The notes under the pieces are model-generated. The model saw only the letters and a program-made list of their open reading frames with translations. It did no database searches and was not told the origin of the DNA. A program made the translations under genes and the position numbers. Positions 15,801-21,773 of a stretch of DNA of 64,000 nucleotides are shown in pieces. This stretch comes from Variovorax fucosicus (GTDB taxonomy: Bacteria; Pseudomonadota; Gammaproteobacteria; Burkholderiales; Burkholderiaceae_C). The stretch spans positions 310,001-374,000 of the forward strand of contig NZ_JASZYU010000003.1 in NCBI RefSeq assembly GCF_030316825.1. The letters run 5' to 3'. Every line of letters begins with the position of its first letter. Position 1 is the first letter of the stretch.

Positions 15801-17682
15801 CCAGCCCGGCGCCACCGAGAGCGCAGATCCCGTCGCGCTGCAGGTGACCGATGCGGGCGGCGCAACGAGCACGGGAACGCTGCAGGTGCGCATCGTCGAC
15901 GACACGCCCCAGGCGGGCAACGACAGTGCAGCGATCACTGAGGACGGAACGCCGAACACGGTGAGCGGCAGCGTGAAGGCCAACGACACGGACGGTGCCG
16001 ACAACGCCAACGGCGTGCCGGTCACCGCGGTGAGCTTCGGCGCGAGCATGGGCAGCGTGGGCAGCCCGCTCACCACTGCGTACGGCAGCATCGTGGTCAA
16101 CGCCGACGGAAGCTACACCTACACGCTCGACAACGCCAATCCGGCGGTGCAGCATCTGCTGCCCGGCGAGACGCTGACCGAGACGGTCAACTACACCATC
16201 ACCGATGCCGACGGCGACACCGCCGCCGCCACGCTCACCATCTCCATCGGCGGCCGCAACGATGGCGTGGTGCTGTCGCTGACGGACGGCAATGGCGCGG
16301 GCACCACCGGCCAGGCCACGGTGAGCGAGCGAGGGCTCGGCGACGGCGGCGATGCCAGCGAGACGACCACCGGCACCTTCGTGGTTCGCACGCCGGACGG
16401 CCTTGGCAGCATCGACGTTGGCGGTACCACGCTGACGCCGGCGCAACTGGCCAGCCTCGGATCGAGCCCGATCGTGATCGCCACCGACAAGGGCCTGATC
16501 ACGCTGACCGGTTTCGATCCAGCCACCGGCACGGTCAGCTACAGCTACACGCTCACCGGTCACCAGCAGCACGGTGGCAGTGAAGTTACGGACGACATCG
16601 CCGTCACGGTGCGCGACCGCGACGGCGACACCACATCGGGCACCCTGCGCGTGCTGGTGCTCGACGACGTGCCGACCGCGCGCGACGACGCGGCCAGCCT
16701 CGGCACCGCTTTGCCGGGTGCCACGGTCAAGGGCAACCTGCCTGGTCTGGCCGGGCAGGGCACGGGCGACGTGGCAGACCGCCTCGGCGCCGATGCGGTC
16801 GCCGAACCGGTGATCGGCTTCTCGTTCGAAGGCCGGGCCGGCGTGGTGGGCGGGCCGGCGTTGGCCGGTGCCTACGGCAGCCTGCGCCTGAATGCGGACG
16901 GCAGCTACACCTACGCCGTCAACGACAGCAATACGCGGGTCGCCTCGCTGGGCGATGGCCAGACCCTGACCGACGTTTTCAGCTACACCATCACCGATGC
17001 CGACGGCAGCACCAGCACCGCACAACTGGTCGTGACGATCCGCGGCGCGTCGCAGTTCAGGCCTCTCGCCGGCGACCAGATCTTCCCGGTTCAGTACCCC
17101 TCGGAGCAGCGCCACATCTCGCAGGGCATGACGCCCGCGCTGTTCATCGAACTCTCGGTACGCGAATCGCAACACACGAGCCAGTCGATGTCGGCGCGCA
17201 TCGCCACGCGCGTGGCGGGCGGCGCATCGCGCACGTTGATCGACGACATCGACCTGTTCGGAATCAGGCAGGACATGACCAACGTCGAGCACGTGGGCCG
17301 CGACGGAGTCGGGTTCTCGCTGCGCATGCTGGGCGACGTGCAGCAATCGCTGGCACAGCGCGGCCTGGGCGCGGGACTGCCTGACGGCAGCAATGCGCTC
17401 TTCGGTGATTTCGCGGACTTCGCCGCGCCGGTTCCGGAAGCAAAGGCCTCGGAGGCATCGAAGGACGCATCAGCGCCGCGCGAGGGCGAGCGCATCGTGG
17501 TTCCGGGTGCCACAACGGCACCGCGCGCACCAACCGCGGGGCGTCCGGTATCAACCGACACCGCGCGATCGTTCACGGCACGGCTGGCGGCGAGCGCCGG
17601 TGAGCGCGGCACCGTGCGCGACGTGGTGCGGGTGCAGCAGCGCGACGCCGTGCGCGTCAAGGTACCTGCCGCCCCCCTTTGA
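6847..17682 (+). CDS. Giant LEPR-XLL/DUF4347 repeat protein, surface or secreted adhesin
   Basis: 3611 residues, roughly 0.35 MDa, expected to be exported by the four genes that follow. Order: residues 15-28 carry HRFALESRQLFDGAA, a variant of the LEPR-XLL motif found at the start of giant exported proteins, and there is no Sec signal peptide; 86-240 DUF4347, with conserved-looking His142 (ILSHGS) and Cys185 (LLYGCD); about 245-2470 some fourteen cadherin-like/tandem repeats ended by NDAP-type linkers (near 374, 496, 650, 966, 1117, 1254, 1447, 1606, 1812, 1972, 2144, 2303, 2471); 2471-3400 four VCBS repeats alternating with three T1SS-143-like repeats; 3400-3611 a unique, charged C-terminus. 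RTX nonapeptides are absent. The composition is Gly/Thr/Asp/Ala rich and Cys poor, typical of calcium-binding adhesins. ATG 6847 has only a weak ribosome binding site. The stop overlaps a possible TTG of the TolC gene. Confidence 0.93.
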   Translation: MTFSTPAFLRPRSHRFALESRQLFDGAAIVEAASQAEAPHADAAPAEAHHAPVAQLAPLTPGAAQRDVATEAGHGAPALPAPSVSHEVYVVDKNVADWQQLVAAVPAGAQLVLLDPGSSGVQQLADALQGQTGITAIHILSHGSAGEITLGNERVDTASLGQSAAAWQAIGASLSADGDILLYGCDVAADGEQFSHALGNLTGADVASSSDATGAASRGADWALESATGTIEARSFADANFDGVLAAPTVNTTATGLTVAETSSLNAAGADRATLTGWTITDDGSGIVTVDVVVEDPSRGTLSSASTTGVTSVAGGYRFTGTVANANAWVNQLVFTSADVELGNSAASTRIIVTVTDSETPALTATRALNVTITPSNDPTSVADSTQSVNEIGSTVLSVATLNALDAEVSFGTQVPSQVVYSLAVAPTYGYLALDGNRLGIGAVFTQQDVIDGRVAYVHTATEANQNTPDSFGVRVNDGATPTARSDTATISLNVTPLNQAPSVSGAGNVFEGQPANALDVNGLPASVVGNFIVAEGGGDDADSTLTVQLTSLPTDGTLFFSGTVSIGGVSQLVSNRTVTQADINAGFVFAYTARSGLTYSNTGNRDSDVDPVSTYPFTDGFGVTLADGGGGAGAGAVQTASTTIAINVRPVDDDPTFDPLSTLQATVTAVGTATGPYTVTLTAAMLNAFDVDSADDRLTIAVTSQAGLDQGQLLLNGQRLPNGGTFTVADVKAGRVQYVQVVGAGPNQTDNFQFQVLDGTVAVHWNADGTRVERNGGVYSDNATPGNYNDDSLRTFNFTINLAETPAGNGGTFTPIGTVTARGESTYGGTDATGNSRGTLVEGGTLTLAGTGSDFSITPGLSYTADGVPPSQVIYTVLAFEGSGSGEWNGALQRFNGTAWVDLGVYDTFTQADLNAGSIRFVHDGASEDFQSNVQLSASAGVLVSDGAGGLRPDAWVTSFTFYATPINDAPETVGSSSTVIPEGGTAYITTGQLQITDPDDAVSEGYLEAAATLPGSGDPDYAFNNAASGAGALQFEVMTLPTGGTLQYSTNGGASWIDVTAGQHLDAALITGAAGTTGLRFVSDGSEVRSTTFAVRAVDRWGATSNTANVGIQITNVNDAPQIAPDPTQADPATSVNNPLTVAEGGYAQISTSMLTAFDPDSSTTQVQYTITGAAAHGNIAYSTDGITFLSLGVGSSFSQADVALGRIYYLHSGDESNGASYPTNPPGDSFSFSLGDGDKEQPGNQFWIYVTPANDAPVVTGPAGPIAIDSATGTSNPVSGFSVADTDFDTPTAGETDFLQVTVRLQDAAGNAFNAAAYAGVTISSSTFGGVTVDGDKNGAGDYLTLRGTRAQVNAALAGLNVTFSTDRDTAYQVQVIADDRLRNAGTGALLGGANGGPVNEAEPAGAPGIAVPATEFNWYSAAVPTTGDITGNVSAAAVRIHASSQNDPGTLGAPASATVNEDQATYIGGGFVVADPESAGFDTPITVRLNVPSGTLGIGGAGTQSSVTPGGGQAVSITGDNTGALVLTGRASDIQALLNGGASIGLTYRSAANVNDDTNGAAAGDVTLTVSFDDTGSRIGDDVGAGSVANNPADVNVALTIAPVNDAPTVTLTGGVTSATPVTLTGGATPTAVAGFQLGDIDIEGDIATNGAASDVTDGEVDFLQVTVRITDAAGNALPSTSYDGTNGDITITSSNGASGVTIDGTYDGTGSALVISGTRAQVQAYLDGLAVALHGNLTNGDVMYRVEVIADDRVRDGGGVVTGANGGQNDNAGNGTTLPAQTAVNPYAATPGGLAANVASTYRTLFPSSINDPAHIAAGNLAIDEGGSSVTLSGITVTDQDALATSVLTTTVSVPAGFTITGIGAGTGGSASIAGDGLSVSITGTLAQINSRINTIAVQLPDAPGTPARTDWNGAFAVTIVVDDQGNTGGRPGSLAPGDNSTTGTFAYQDGAAADLITTRTINFTVNAVNDAPVRVNGSTETLAAVNEDAGSGAAGATVATLFGSHFSDAADQIDNSGTGATGGTSADGFFGVAITGVALNPAQGAWQYSLDGSNWFAVGARGNGNALVLAATAQLRFVPAADFHGTPNALTVRLVETDTNNDSATADPTSGSTVNLTSGTGGTSVYSTGTVVLSTSVANVNDRPTAGNATLAAGVEDQQGQPAPAATASSLFGGGYSDATDNQTGIAGGGNAASPFGGIAIVGNASTSAQGAWQYSTDNGASWTAVPLDASDTSATLLAPNAQLRFVPAADYNGAPGALTVRVSDTAVVAGTGDISATVASQTSNWSTVHTLATSVAPRNDAPVLAGTPTNATATENGQTGTGISIPPTALLTGASVADLDLATTPGLATGTFGAGSITVSLDGYQPGDVLLVDGSLPAGVTVSGGAGAALLVQFDADTTVAEVQAVLNALSYRSTSDNPTNYGADTDRVYTIIVNDGNNVQAGGNAGGPALNSNVLTGTLTIVATNDAPTANDDTHAIAEDVASVASNVITGRVAGQGDTDLDNLTLTVGAVRTGPEAGSGTAGTVGSPLAGNYGSVVLNADGSYTYSLNNADPRVQALIAGETLTEVYTYTVSDGAGGTDTAQLTITITGAANGGGGDDVPSITVPDQNAGATGHLTVNESGLTGPGDTSETAGSTFAVAAADGLGSITVNGTLVSLAQLQAATPGAPVIITSAAGELRITGFTPTATVGALVTAGDVSYSYTLVQPQNHAGGEVTDPFALVVTDRDGDVANGTLTVLIVDDVPVAANDTASITEDAAPGTVSGDLKINDRNGADNSNTVPVTAVSFGATAGTVGAPLALAYGSVVVNADGSYTYTLDNNNATVNALKDGETLTETVSYTITDADGDTSIATLTITINGHTDVASGPSIVPVDGNGAATGQAEVFERGLTDGAGGTDASEGTGGTISISAADGLASVTVGGSTLTVAQLQALGTTPRTIDTGEGTLVLTGFTATSTVGGVPTAGELSYTYTLKNPIGQPGATESADPVALQVTDAGGATSTGTLQVRIVDDTPQAGNDSAAITEDGTPNTVSGSVKANDTDGADNANGVPVTAVSFGASMGSVGSPLTTAYGSIVVNADGSYTYTLDNANPAVQHLLPGETLTETVNYTITDADGDTAAATLTISIGGRNDGVVLSLTDGNGAGTTGQATVSERGLGDGGDASETTTGTFVVRTPDGLGSIDVGGTTLTPAQLASLGSSPIVIATDKGLITLTGFDPATGTVSYSYTLTGHQQHGGSEVTDDIAVTVRDRDGDTTSGTLRVLVLDDVPTARDDAASLGTALPGATVKGNLPGLAGQGTGDVADRLGADAVAEPVIGFSFEGRAGVVGGPALAGAYGSLRLNADGSYTYAVNDSNTRVASLGDGQTLTDVFSYTITDADGSTSTAQLVVTIRGASQFRPLAGDQIFPVQYPSEQRHISQGMTPALFIELSVRESQHTSQSMSARIATRVAGGASRTLIDDIDLFGIRQDMTNVEHVGRDGVGFSLRMLGDVQQSLAQRGLGAGLPDGSNALFGDFADFAAPVPEAKASEASKDASAPREGERIVVPGATTAPRAPTAGRPVSTDTARSFTARLAASAGERGTVRDVVRVQQRDAVRVKVPAAPL
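7578..14256 (+). repeat. Cadherin-like repeat array within the giant gene
   Basis: About fourteen diverged immunoglobulin-like/cadherin-like units of 120-200 residues, recognised by their recurrent ends (NVTITPSNDP, ITNVNDAP, VTPANDAP, IAPVNDAP, VAPRNDAP and similar) and by recurring ALTASxDVxxGRVxYxHT-like strands. Unit length varies, so this is an old expansion rather than a recent tandem duplication. Confidence 0.75.
14257..17040 (+). repeat. Alternating VCBS and T1SS-143-like repeats
   Basis: Four VCBS units share YGSxVxNADGSYTYxLxN (cores near 14465, 15274, 16081 and 16873), so they recur about every 0.8 kb. Between them are three units with the T1SS-143 pattern: ERGL/ESGL with an acidic ET, DGLGSIxVxGTxLTxAQL, GxLxLTGF, VSYSYTL and DRDGDxxxGTLxVxIVDD. 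Higher identity than the upstream array suggests a more recent expansion. Confidence 0.8.
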
Positions 17683-17699
17683 ACAGATCCATTTTTGAA

Positions 17700-19613
17700 A
17701 TGCAGAGCAACATGAGCAAGAGCCTTACCGTGAACAAATCGAAACTCGCTGGCGCACCCACCTGGGCTGCCGCTGCCATCGCCGTACTGCTGGCGGGCTG
17801 CAGCGTCAACCCCGTCCAGCTCAGCAAGGATGAGATCGCCCAGCGCGTCACCAACGACCAGACGCAGATGTACAAGGATCAGGTGCCGCTCGGCGGCCCG
17901 ATCAGCTACTCCGATGCGCTGGCGCGCGCGCTGAAATACAACCTCGACTACCGGCTCAAGATGATGGAGAGCTCGCTCGCGCGCGGCCTGCTCGATGTCT
18001 CGGCCGCCGACATGCTGCCCAAGCTGGTCGCCGATGCGGGCTACAACGAGCGCAACAACGATTCGGGCGGCATCAGCGTCGGCATCGAAGATCGCGTCGT
18101 GAGCCTGCGGCCCTCGACCTCGGAAGAGCGCTCGCATTACTACGGCCGCGCCACGCTGTCGTGGAACGCGCTGGATTTCGGCCTGGCTTATTTCCGTGCA
18201 AAGCAGGCCGCCGACGAGGTCAACATTGCCGAGGAACGCCGCCGCAAGATCCTGCAGAACATCGTGCAGGACGTGCGCAACGCCTACTGGCGCGCGCTCG
18301 GCGCGCAGCGCCTGCTGGCCGAGGCGGATCAGCTGTCGACGCGCATCGACGATGCGCTGGGCAAGTCGCGTGAAGCCGAGCGCGCCGGCGTGCTGCCGCC
18401 GACCCAGGGCCTGGCCTACCAGCGTGCGCTGCTCGACGCGATGACGCTGGTCAATGCAAAGCGCCAGGAGATGCAGTTCGCCAAGCGCGAACTTGCTGCC
18501 CTCATGAGCCTGCCGCCGGGCACCGAGTTCACGCTGGTGGACAAGCCGGAGGATCGCCTCGCGCCCGCAGCGCTGGACATCGACAAGCTCGAGCGCTCGG
18601 CACTGGAGAACCGGCCGGAACTGCGCGAGGAAGACTACAAGGCACGCGTCGGCATCAACGAGACGCGCAAGCAGATCGCAGCGCTGTTCCCGAGCCTCAA
18701 CCTCTATGCCGGGCCGCGCTACGACTCCAACAGCTTTCTCTACAACAGCAACTGGGCCGATGCCGGCCTGAGCGTGTCGATGGATCTGTTCCGTCTGGCC
18801 GCCATTCCCGCGATCAACCGGACCAACGAGGCGCGCAAGCGCACCGACGAGGCACGTCGCCAGGCGCTCGCGATGGCGGTGATCACGCAGGTGCGCGTGT
18901 CCGTCGAACGCTACAAGCTGGCCGTGGTCGACCAGGAACTGGCAGCCGAGTCGAGTCGCGTCGACCAGCGCCTGGCCAGCGTTTCGCGCGCCGGTAGCAG
19001 CAATCGTCTGGAGAGCGAACTCGAGACCCTGCGCACCGATTCGCGTGCACTGGTTTCGCGCTTCCAGTTTGCGACGGCCTACGCCGCCACGCAGGCCTCC
19101 TACGCCCGGGTGCTGAACTCGGTCGGCATCGACCTGTTGCCCGACACCGTGACCGGAACCGACATCCCGACGCTGGCCAGCGCGATCGACAAGAGCCTGC
19201 TCGAAGGCGAGAAGATGGTGTTCGTTCAGACCGGCGCGGCACAGACCCTTTCGCGTCCGATCGCAGTGCGCGTGGTCAACCTGCCCGCAGGCGTGGGCGA
19301 ACCCGCTGTCCGCAGCGCGGTCGAGCGCATCGTCACACGCAACGACCTGCGGACCGCACAAGGCAGCGATGCACTGGTGCTGACGCTGAGCTTCGAACGC
19401 GTGGACTCGCGTGCCACTGCGCGCGCGCAATGGCGCGTGACGCTGGCGGAGCCGGGCGGACGGCAACTGCTGTCGCAAAGCTACGTGAGCTTCCTGCCGG
19501 ACACGCCGTCCGAACGATCGCTCGGCGCCTTCGCCGAGGCGGCGGCCTTGTCCGTGATCTCGGACGTTCGGCGCCTGGCCCGCGAGAGCGCATCCGTGGC
19601 GCAAAAGCCGTGA
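17700..19613 (+). CDS. TolC family outer-membrane lipoprotein with extra C-terminal domain
   Basis: Outer-membrane channel of the export system. Counting from the ATG at 17712, a lipoprotein signal ends in LLAGC (Cys30). Residues about 60-480 show the two TolC/OEP halves with long coiled-coil helices (ISYSDALARALKYNLDYRLKMME, WNALDFGLAYFRAKQAADEV, DLFRLAAIPAINRTNEARKR). After the channel comes an unusual region of about 130 residues (from roughly nucleotide 19220) with a mixed alpha/beta pattern ending LGAFAEAAALSVISDVRRLA, which recalls PqiC-type auxiliary lipoproteins. ATG 17700 or 17712 is favoured; a TTG at 17679 overlaps the stop of the giant gene. Follows that gene almost without gap, so one operon. 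Confidence 0.9.
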   Translation: MQSNMSKSLTVNKSKLAGAPTWAAAAIAVLLAGCSVNPVQLSKDEIAQRVTNDQTQMYKDQVPLGGPISYSDALARALKYNLDYRLKMMESSLARGLLDVSAADMLPKLVADAGYNERNNDSGGISVGIEDRVVSLRPSTSEERSHYYGRATLSWNALDFGLAYFRAKQAADEVNIAEERRRKILQNIVQDVRNAYWRALGAQRLLAEADQLSTRIDDALGKSREAERAGVLPPTQGLAYQRALLDAMTLVNAKRQEMQFAKRELAALMSLPPGTEFTLVDKPEDRLAPAALDIDKLERSALENRPELREEDYKARVGINETRKQIAALFPSLNLYAGPRYDSNSFLYNSNWADAGLSVSMDLFRLAAIPAINRTNEARKRTDEARRQALAMAVITQVRVSVERYKLAVVDQELAAESSRVDQRLASVSRAGSSNRLESELETLRTDSRALVSRFQFATAYAATQASYARVLNSVGIDLLPDTVTGTDIPTLASAIDKSLLEGEKMVFVQTGAAQTLSRPIAVRVVNLPAGVGEPAVRSAVERIVTRNDLRTAQGSDALVLTLSFERVDSRATARAQWRVTLAEPGGRQLLSQSYVSFLPDTPSERSLGAFAEAAALSVISDVRRLARESASVAQKP

Positions 19614-20395
19614 GCCGCGCATCGGGAATTTCGGGCCTGCGCCGTACCGCCGCCTTCGCAGTTGTGCTGGCCGCGCTGGGTGCCGGCCTGCCGGCCGCCG
19701 CACAGCCGGCGCCGGCACAGAACGCGACCAACAGCGCACCGGTGCGTTTCCTGGTCGTGGCCGGCCAGGAGAGCATCCTGTCGGCTTCGGTCGCTGGCCG
19801 CATCGCCAGGGTGCCGGCGAGCCTCGGCGACACCGTCCGTGCCGGCCAGGTGCTGGCTGCGTTCGACTGCGCCGAAATCCAGGCCCGGCGCGATGCCGCC
19901 CGTGCCGAAGCCGAGTCGGCCCGCGTCCAGTACGAGGCCAAGCAGAAGCTGCAAGGCCTGCAGTCGGCGGCCGAGGTCGAGGTCGAACTTGCTGCCGCCA
20001 ATGTCAACAAGGCGCAGAGCCAGATCCGCATCTTCGATGCGCAGGTCGCCCAATGCGCTTTCGTGGCGCCGTTCGCCGGCAAGATCGCCCGTGTCCACGT
20101 GAAGGTGGGGCAGGGCGTGAATCCCGGCGCACCGGTGGTGGAGCTGGTGGGCAACGGCCCGCTGAAGGCGCGCATGAATGTGCCGTCGCAGTGGCTGGCC
20201 TGGCTCAAGATCGGCGACAGCCTCGAGGGCAAGGTGGACGAGACCGGCAGCGTCTGCGCGCTCAAGGTCACGCGCGTGTCCGGCCGCGTCGATGCGGTGA
20301 GCCAGACGGTCGAGATCGAAACCGAGCTCGCGAGCACGACCGGGCAGGTGCTGCCCGGCATGAGCGGGCAGGTTCGATCGCCCGCGCCGAGTTGA
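19610..20395 (+). CDS. Periplasmic adaptor subunit, HlyD/RND-MFP type
   Basis: 261-residue membrane fusion protein. GTG at 19610 overlaps the TolC stop (GTGA) and gives a clean Sec signal peptide (LRRTAAFAVVLAALGAGLPAAA). Then an N-terminal half-lipoyl motif (SASVAGRIARVPASLGDTVRAGQVLAAFDC), a short helical hairpin rich in Ala, Glu and Gln (about 85-145), the returning lipoyl half (AQCAFVAPFAGKIARVHVKVGQGV) and a beta-barrel (LKARMNVPSQWLAWLKIGD), ending with the LPGMSGQV typical of the family. It is shorter than RND adaptors because the membrane-proximal domain is reduced. Role: bridges TolC to the inner-membrane parts encoded downstream. Confidence 0.9.
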   Translation: MSRASGISGLRRTAAFAVVLAALGAGLPAAAQPAPAQNATNSAPVRFLVVAGQESILSASVAGRIARVPASLGDTVRAGQVLAAFDCAEIQARRDAARAEAESARVQYEAKQKLQGLQSAAEVEVELAAANVNKAQSQIRIFDAQVAQCAFVAPFAGKIARVHVKVGQGVNPGAPVVELVGNGPLKARMNVPSQWLAWLKIGDSLEGKVDETGSVCALKVTRVSGRVDAVSQTVEIETELASTTGQVLPGMSGQVRSPAPS

Positions 20396-20420
20396 GCGCG
20401 CGCCGACGCAAAGGATCGCC

Positions 20421-21773
20421 ATGAGCGATATGGCTTTTCACGCGCTGGGCGCGAAGGTGCGTGCGGCCCGCCGCGCCGCCGACCTGGCCTTCATCATCTG
20501 CAACGAGACCCAGGCGCTCGCGCCTTACCGACAGGCGGCGCTGGTCGGCTACTTCGGCGCACGACGCACGCGGCTGGTCGCGCATTCCGGACTGGCGGAT
20601 GTCGAGGCCGATTCGCCCTACGCGCTGTGGCTGGCCGAGCTGGCCGAACACCTGCGGCCCCAGCTCGATGCGCTGCCACCGGCCGCGCGCGTGCTCGCGC
20701 TGTCGCCCGCCATGCTGCCGCCTGCGCTCGCCGCCTCGTGGGCCGACTGGCTGCCGGATCACGTCTGGGTGCTGCCGCTGGCCGGCCCGGACGATCATGC
20801 CCACGCGCTGCTGCTGCTGGCGCGCGAGACCCCCTGGCCGAGCGACTTCGACAGCCAGGCGCCCGAATACCTGTTGCTGCAGGCTGCCGGCATGTATGGC
20901 CACGCCTGGTGGGCGCTGACCGCCCGACGCCGCTCGATCGGGACGCTCTGGCGCTCCCTGTGGGCGCGCAAGGCACTGCGCTGGTCGCTGGTGTTGCTGC
21001 CGCTCGTGCTGCTGATCCCCGTGCGCGAATACGCGCTGGTGCAGGCCGAGGTGATCTCGCTGCGCAGCCAGGTGATTGCATCGCCGCGCGACGGCGTCAT
21101 CAAGCGCATGGTGGTGCCGCCCAACACGCCGGTCGAAGCCGGCCAGATCATCGCCGAGCTCGATGACACGACGCTGTTCAACCGCCTGGCGGTGGCGCAG
21201 GCTGCTTTGTCGAGCGCACGGCTCGAGCTGCACCAGGCCTCCCAGCGCGCGATCGAATCGCAGAGCGCCAAGGCCGAACTCAACCTGGCCGACGGCAAGC
21301 TGCGCGAGCGCGAGGTCGACGTCGACGCCTTGCAGCGCGAGGTGGCCCAGCTGTCGATCAAGGCGCCCGCCAAGGGCGTGTTCGTCTATTCCGACCCGGA
21401 CGACTGGGCCGGCCGGCCAGTTCAGACCGGCGAGCGTGTCGGCCTTCTTGCCGATCCGGCATCGCTCGGCGTGCAGGCCTGGGCACCGGTCAACGAGGCG
21501 GTCAACCTGGCCATCGGCGCGCCGATGACGCTGTTCATGCGCGTGGCGCCGCTCGACCCGGTTGCCGCACAGCTCGACTACGCTGGGTACCAGGCGGTCG
21601 AAGCGCCGAACGGCGTGGCGAGCTACCAGTTGCGCGGGCATCTCGAAGCAGCGTCGACGGTCGCCCGGATCGGCCTGCGCGGCACGGCACGCATCTCGGG
21701 CGACTGGACCGTGCTGGGCTACCTGATGTTCCGCCGGCCGTTCTCCGCGGCGCGGGAGTGGTGCGGATGCTGA
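20421..21773 (+). CDS. Inner-membrane HlyD-type adaptor with N-terminal GAF-like domain
   Basis: 450 residues. Residues 1-180 are cytoplasmic and look GAF-like (FIICNETQALAPYRQAALVGYF, SPYALWLAELAEHLRP, ending in a long helix). One membrane helix follows at about 189-210 (WSLVLLPLVLLIPVREYALV), then a periplasmic HlyD module: half-lipoyl ISLRSQVIASPRDGVIKRMVV, coiled hairpin (FNRLAVAQAALSSARLELHQ to REREVDVDALQREVAQL), returning half IKAPAKGVFVY, and a beta-barrel. Good ribosome binding site AAAGGA eight bases before the ATG. The GAF-like part could sense a ligand or hold another cytoplasmic component. It overlaps the M50 gene by seven bases. Confidence 0.85.
   Translation: MSDMAFHALGAKVRAARRAADLAFIICNETQALAPYRQAALVGYFGARRTRLVAHSGLADVEADSPYALWLAELAEHLRPQLDALPPAARVLALSPAMLPPALAASWADWLPDHVWVLPLAGPDDHAHALLLLARETPWPSDFDSQAPEYLLLQAAGMYGHAWWALTARRRSIGTLWRSLWARKALRWSLVLLPLVLLIPVREYALVQAEVISLRSQVIASPRDGVIKRMVVPPNTPVEAGQIIAELDDTTLFNRLAVAQAALSSARLELHQASQRAIESQSAKAELNLADGKLREREVDVDALQREVAQLSIKAPAKGVFVYSDPDDWAGRPVQTGERVGLLADPASLGVQAWAPVNEAVNLAIGAPMTLFMRVAPLDPVAAQLDYAGYQAVEAPNGVASYQLRGHLEAASTVARIGLRGTARISGDWTVLGYLMFRRPFSAAREWCGC

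Noticed and set aside
11902..17346. Very long open frame of about 1800 codons antisense to the giant gene, plus another at 6883-11181
   Set aside because: Both follow from the biased codon use of the GC-rich, Ala/Gly/Thr/Asp-repeat sequence; their translations are low-complexity Arg/Ala/Gly/His with no domain, start signal or function.
17679..17681. TTG start for the TolC-like gene overlapping the giant gene stop
   Set aside because: Possible, but the downstream ATG codons give a normal-length lipoprotein signal; TTG adds seven to eleven residues without benefit.
6847..17682. Interpretation of the giant protein as a type I RTX toxin
   Set aside because: No GGxGxDxUx nonapeptides, no acyltransferase gene, no ABC transporter beside it, and domains are adhesin repeats.
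18883..19242. Apparent tRNA- or RNA-like GC-rich structures around gene junctions in the window
   Set aside because: I looked for cloverleaf patterns, T-loop GTTCGAATC and riboswitch cores in the gaps and found none that hold.
17091..19739. Antisense frame across the TolC-like gene
   Set aside because: Sense strand encodes a clear outer-membrane channel with signal peptide and operon context; the antisense product is compositionally an artefact.
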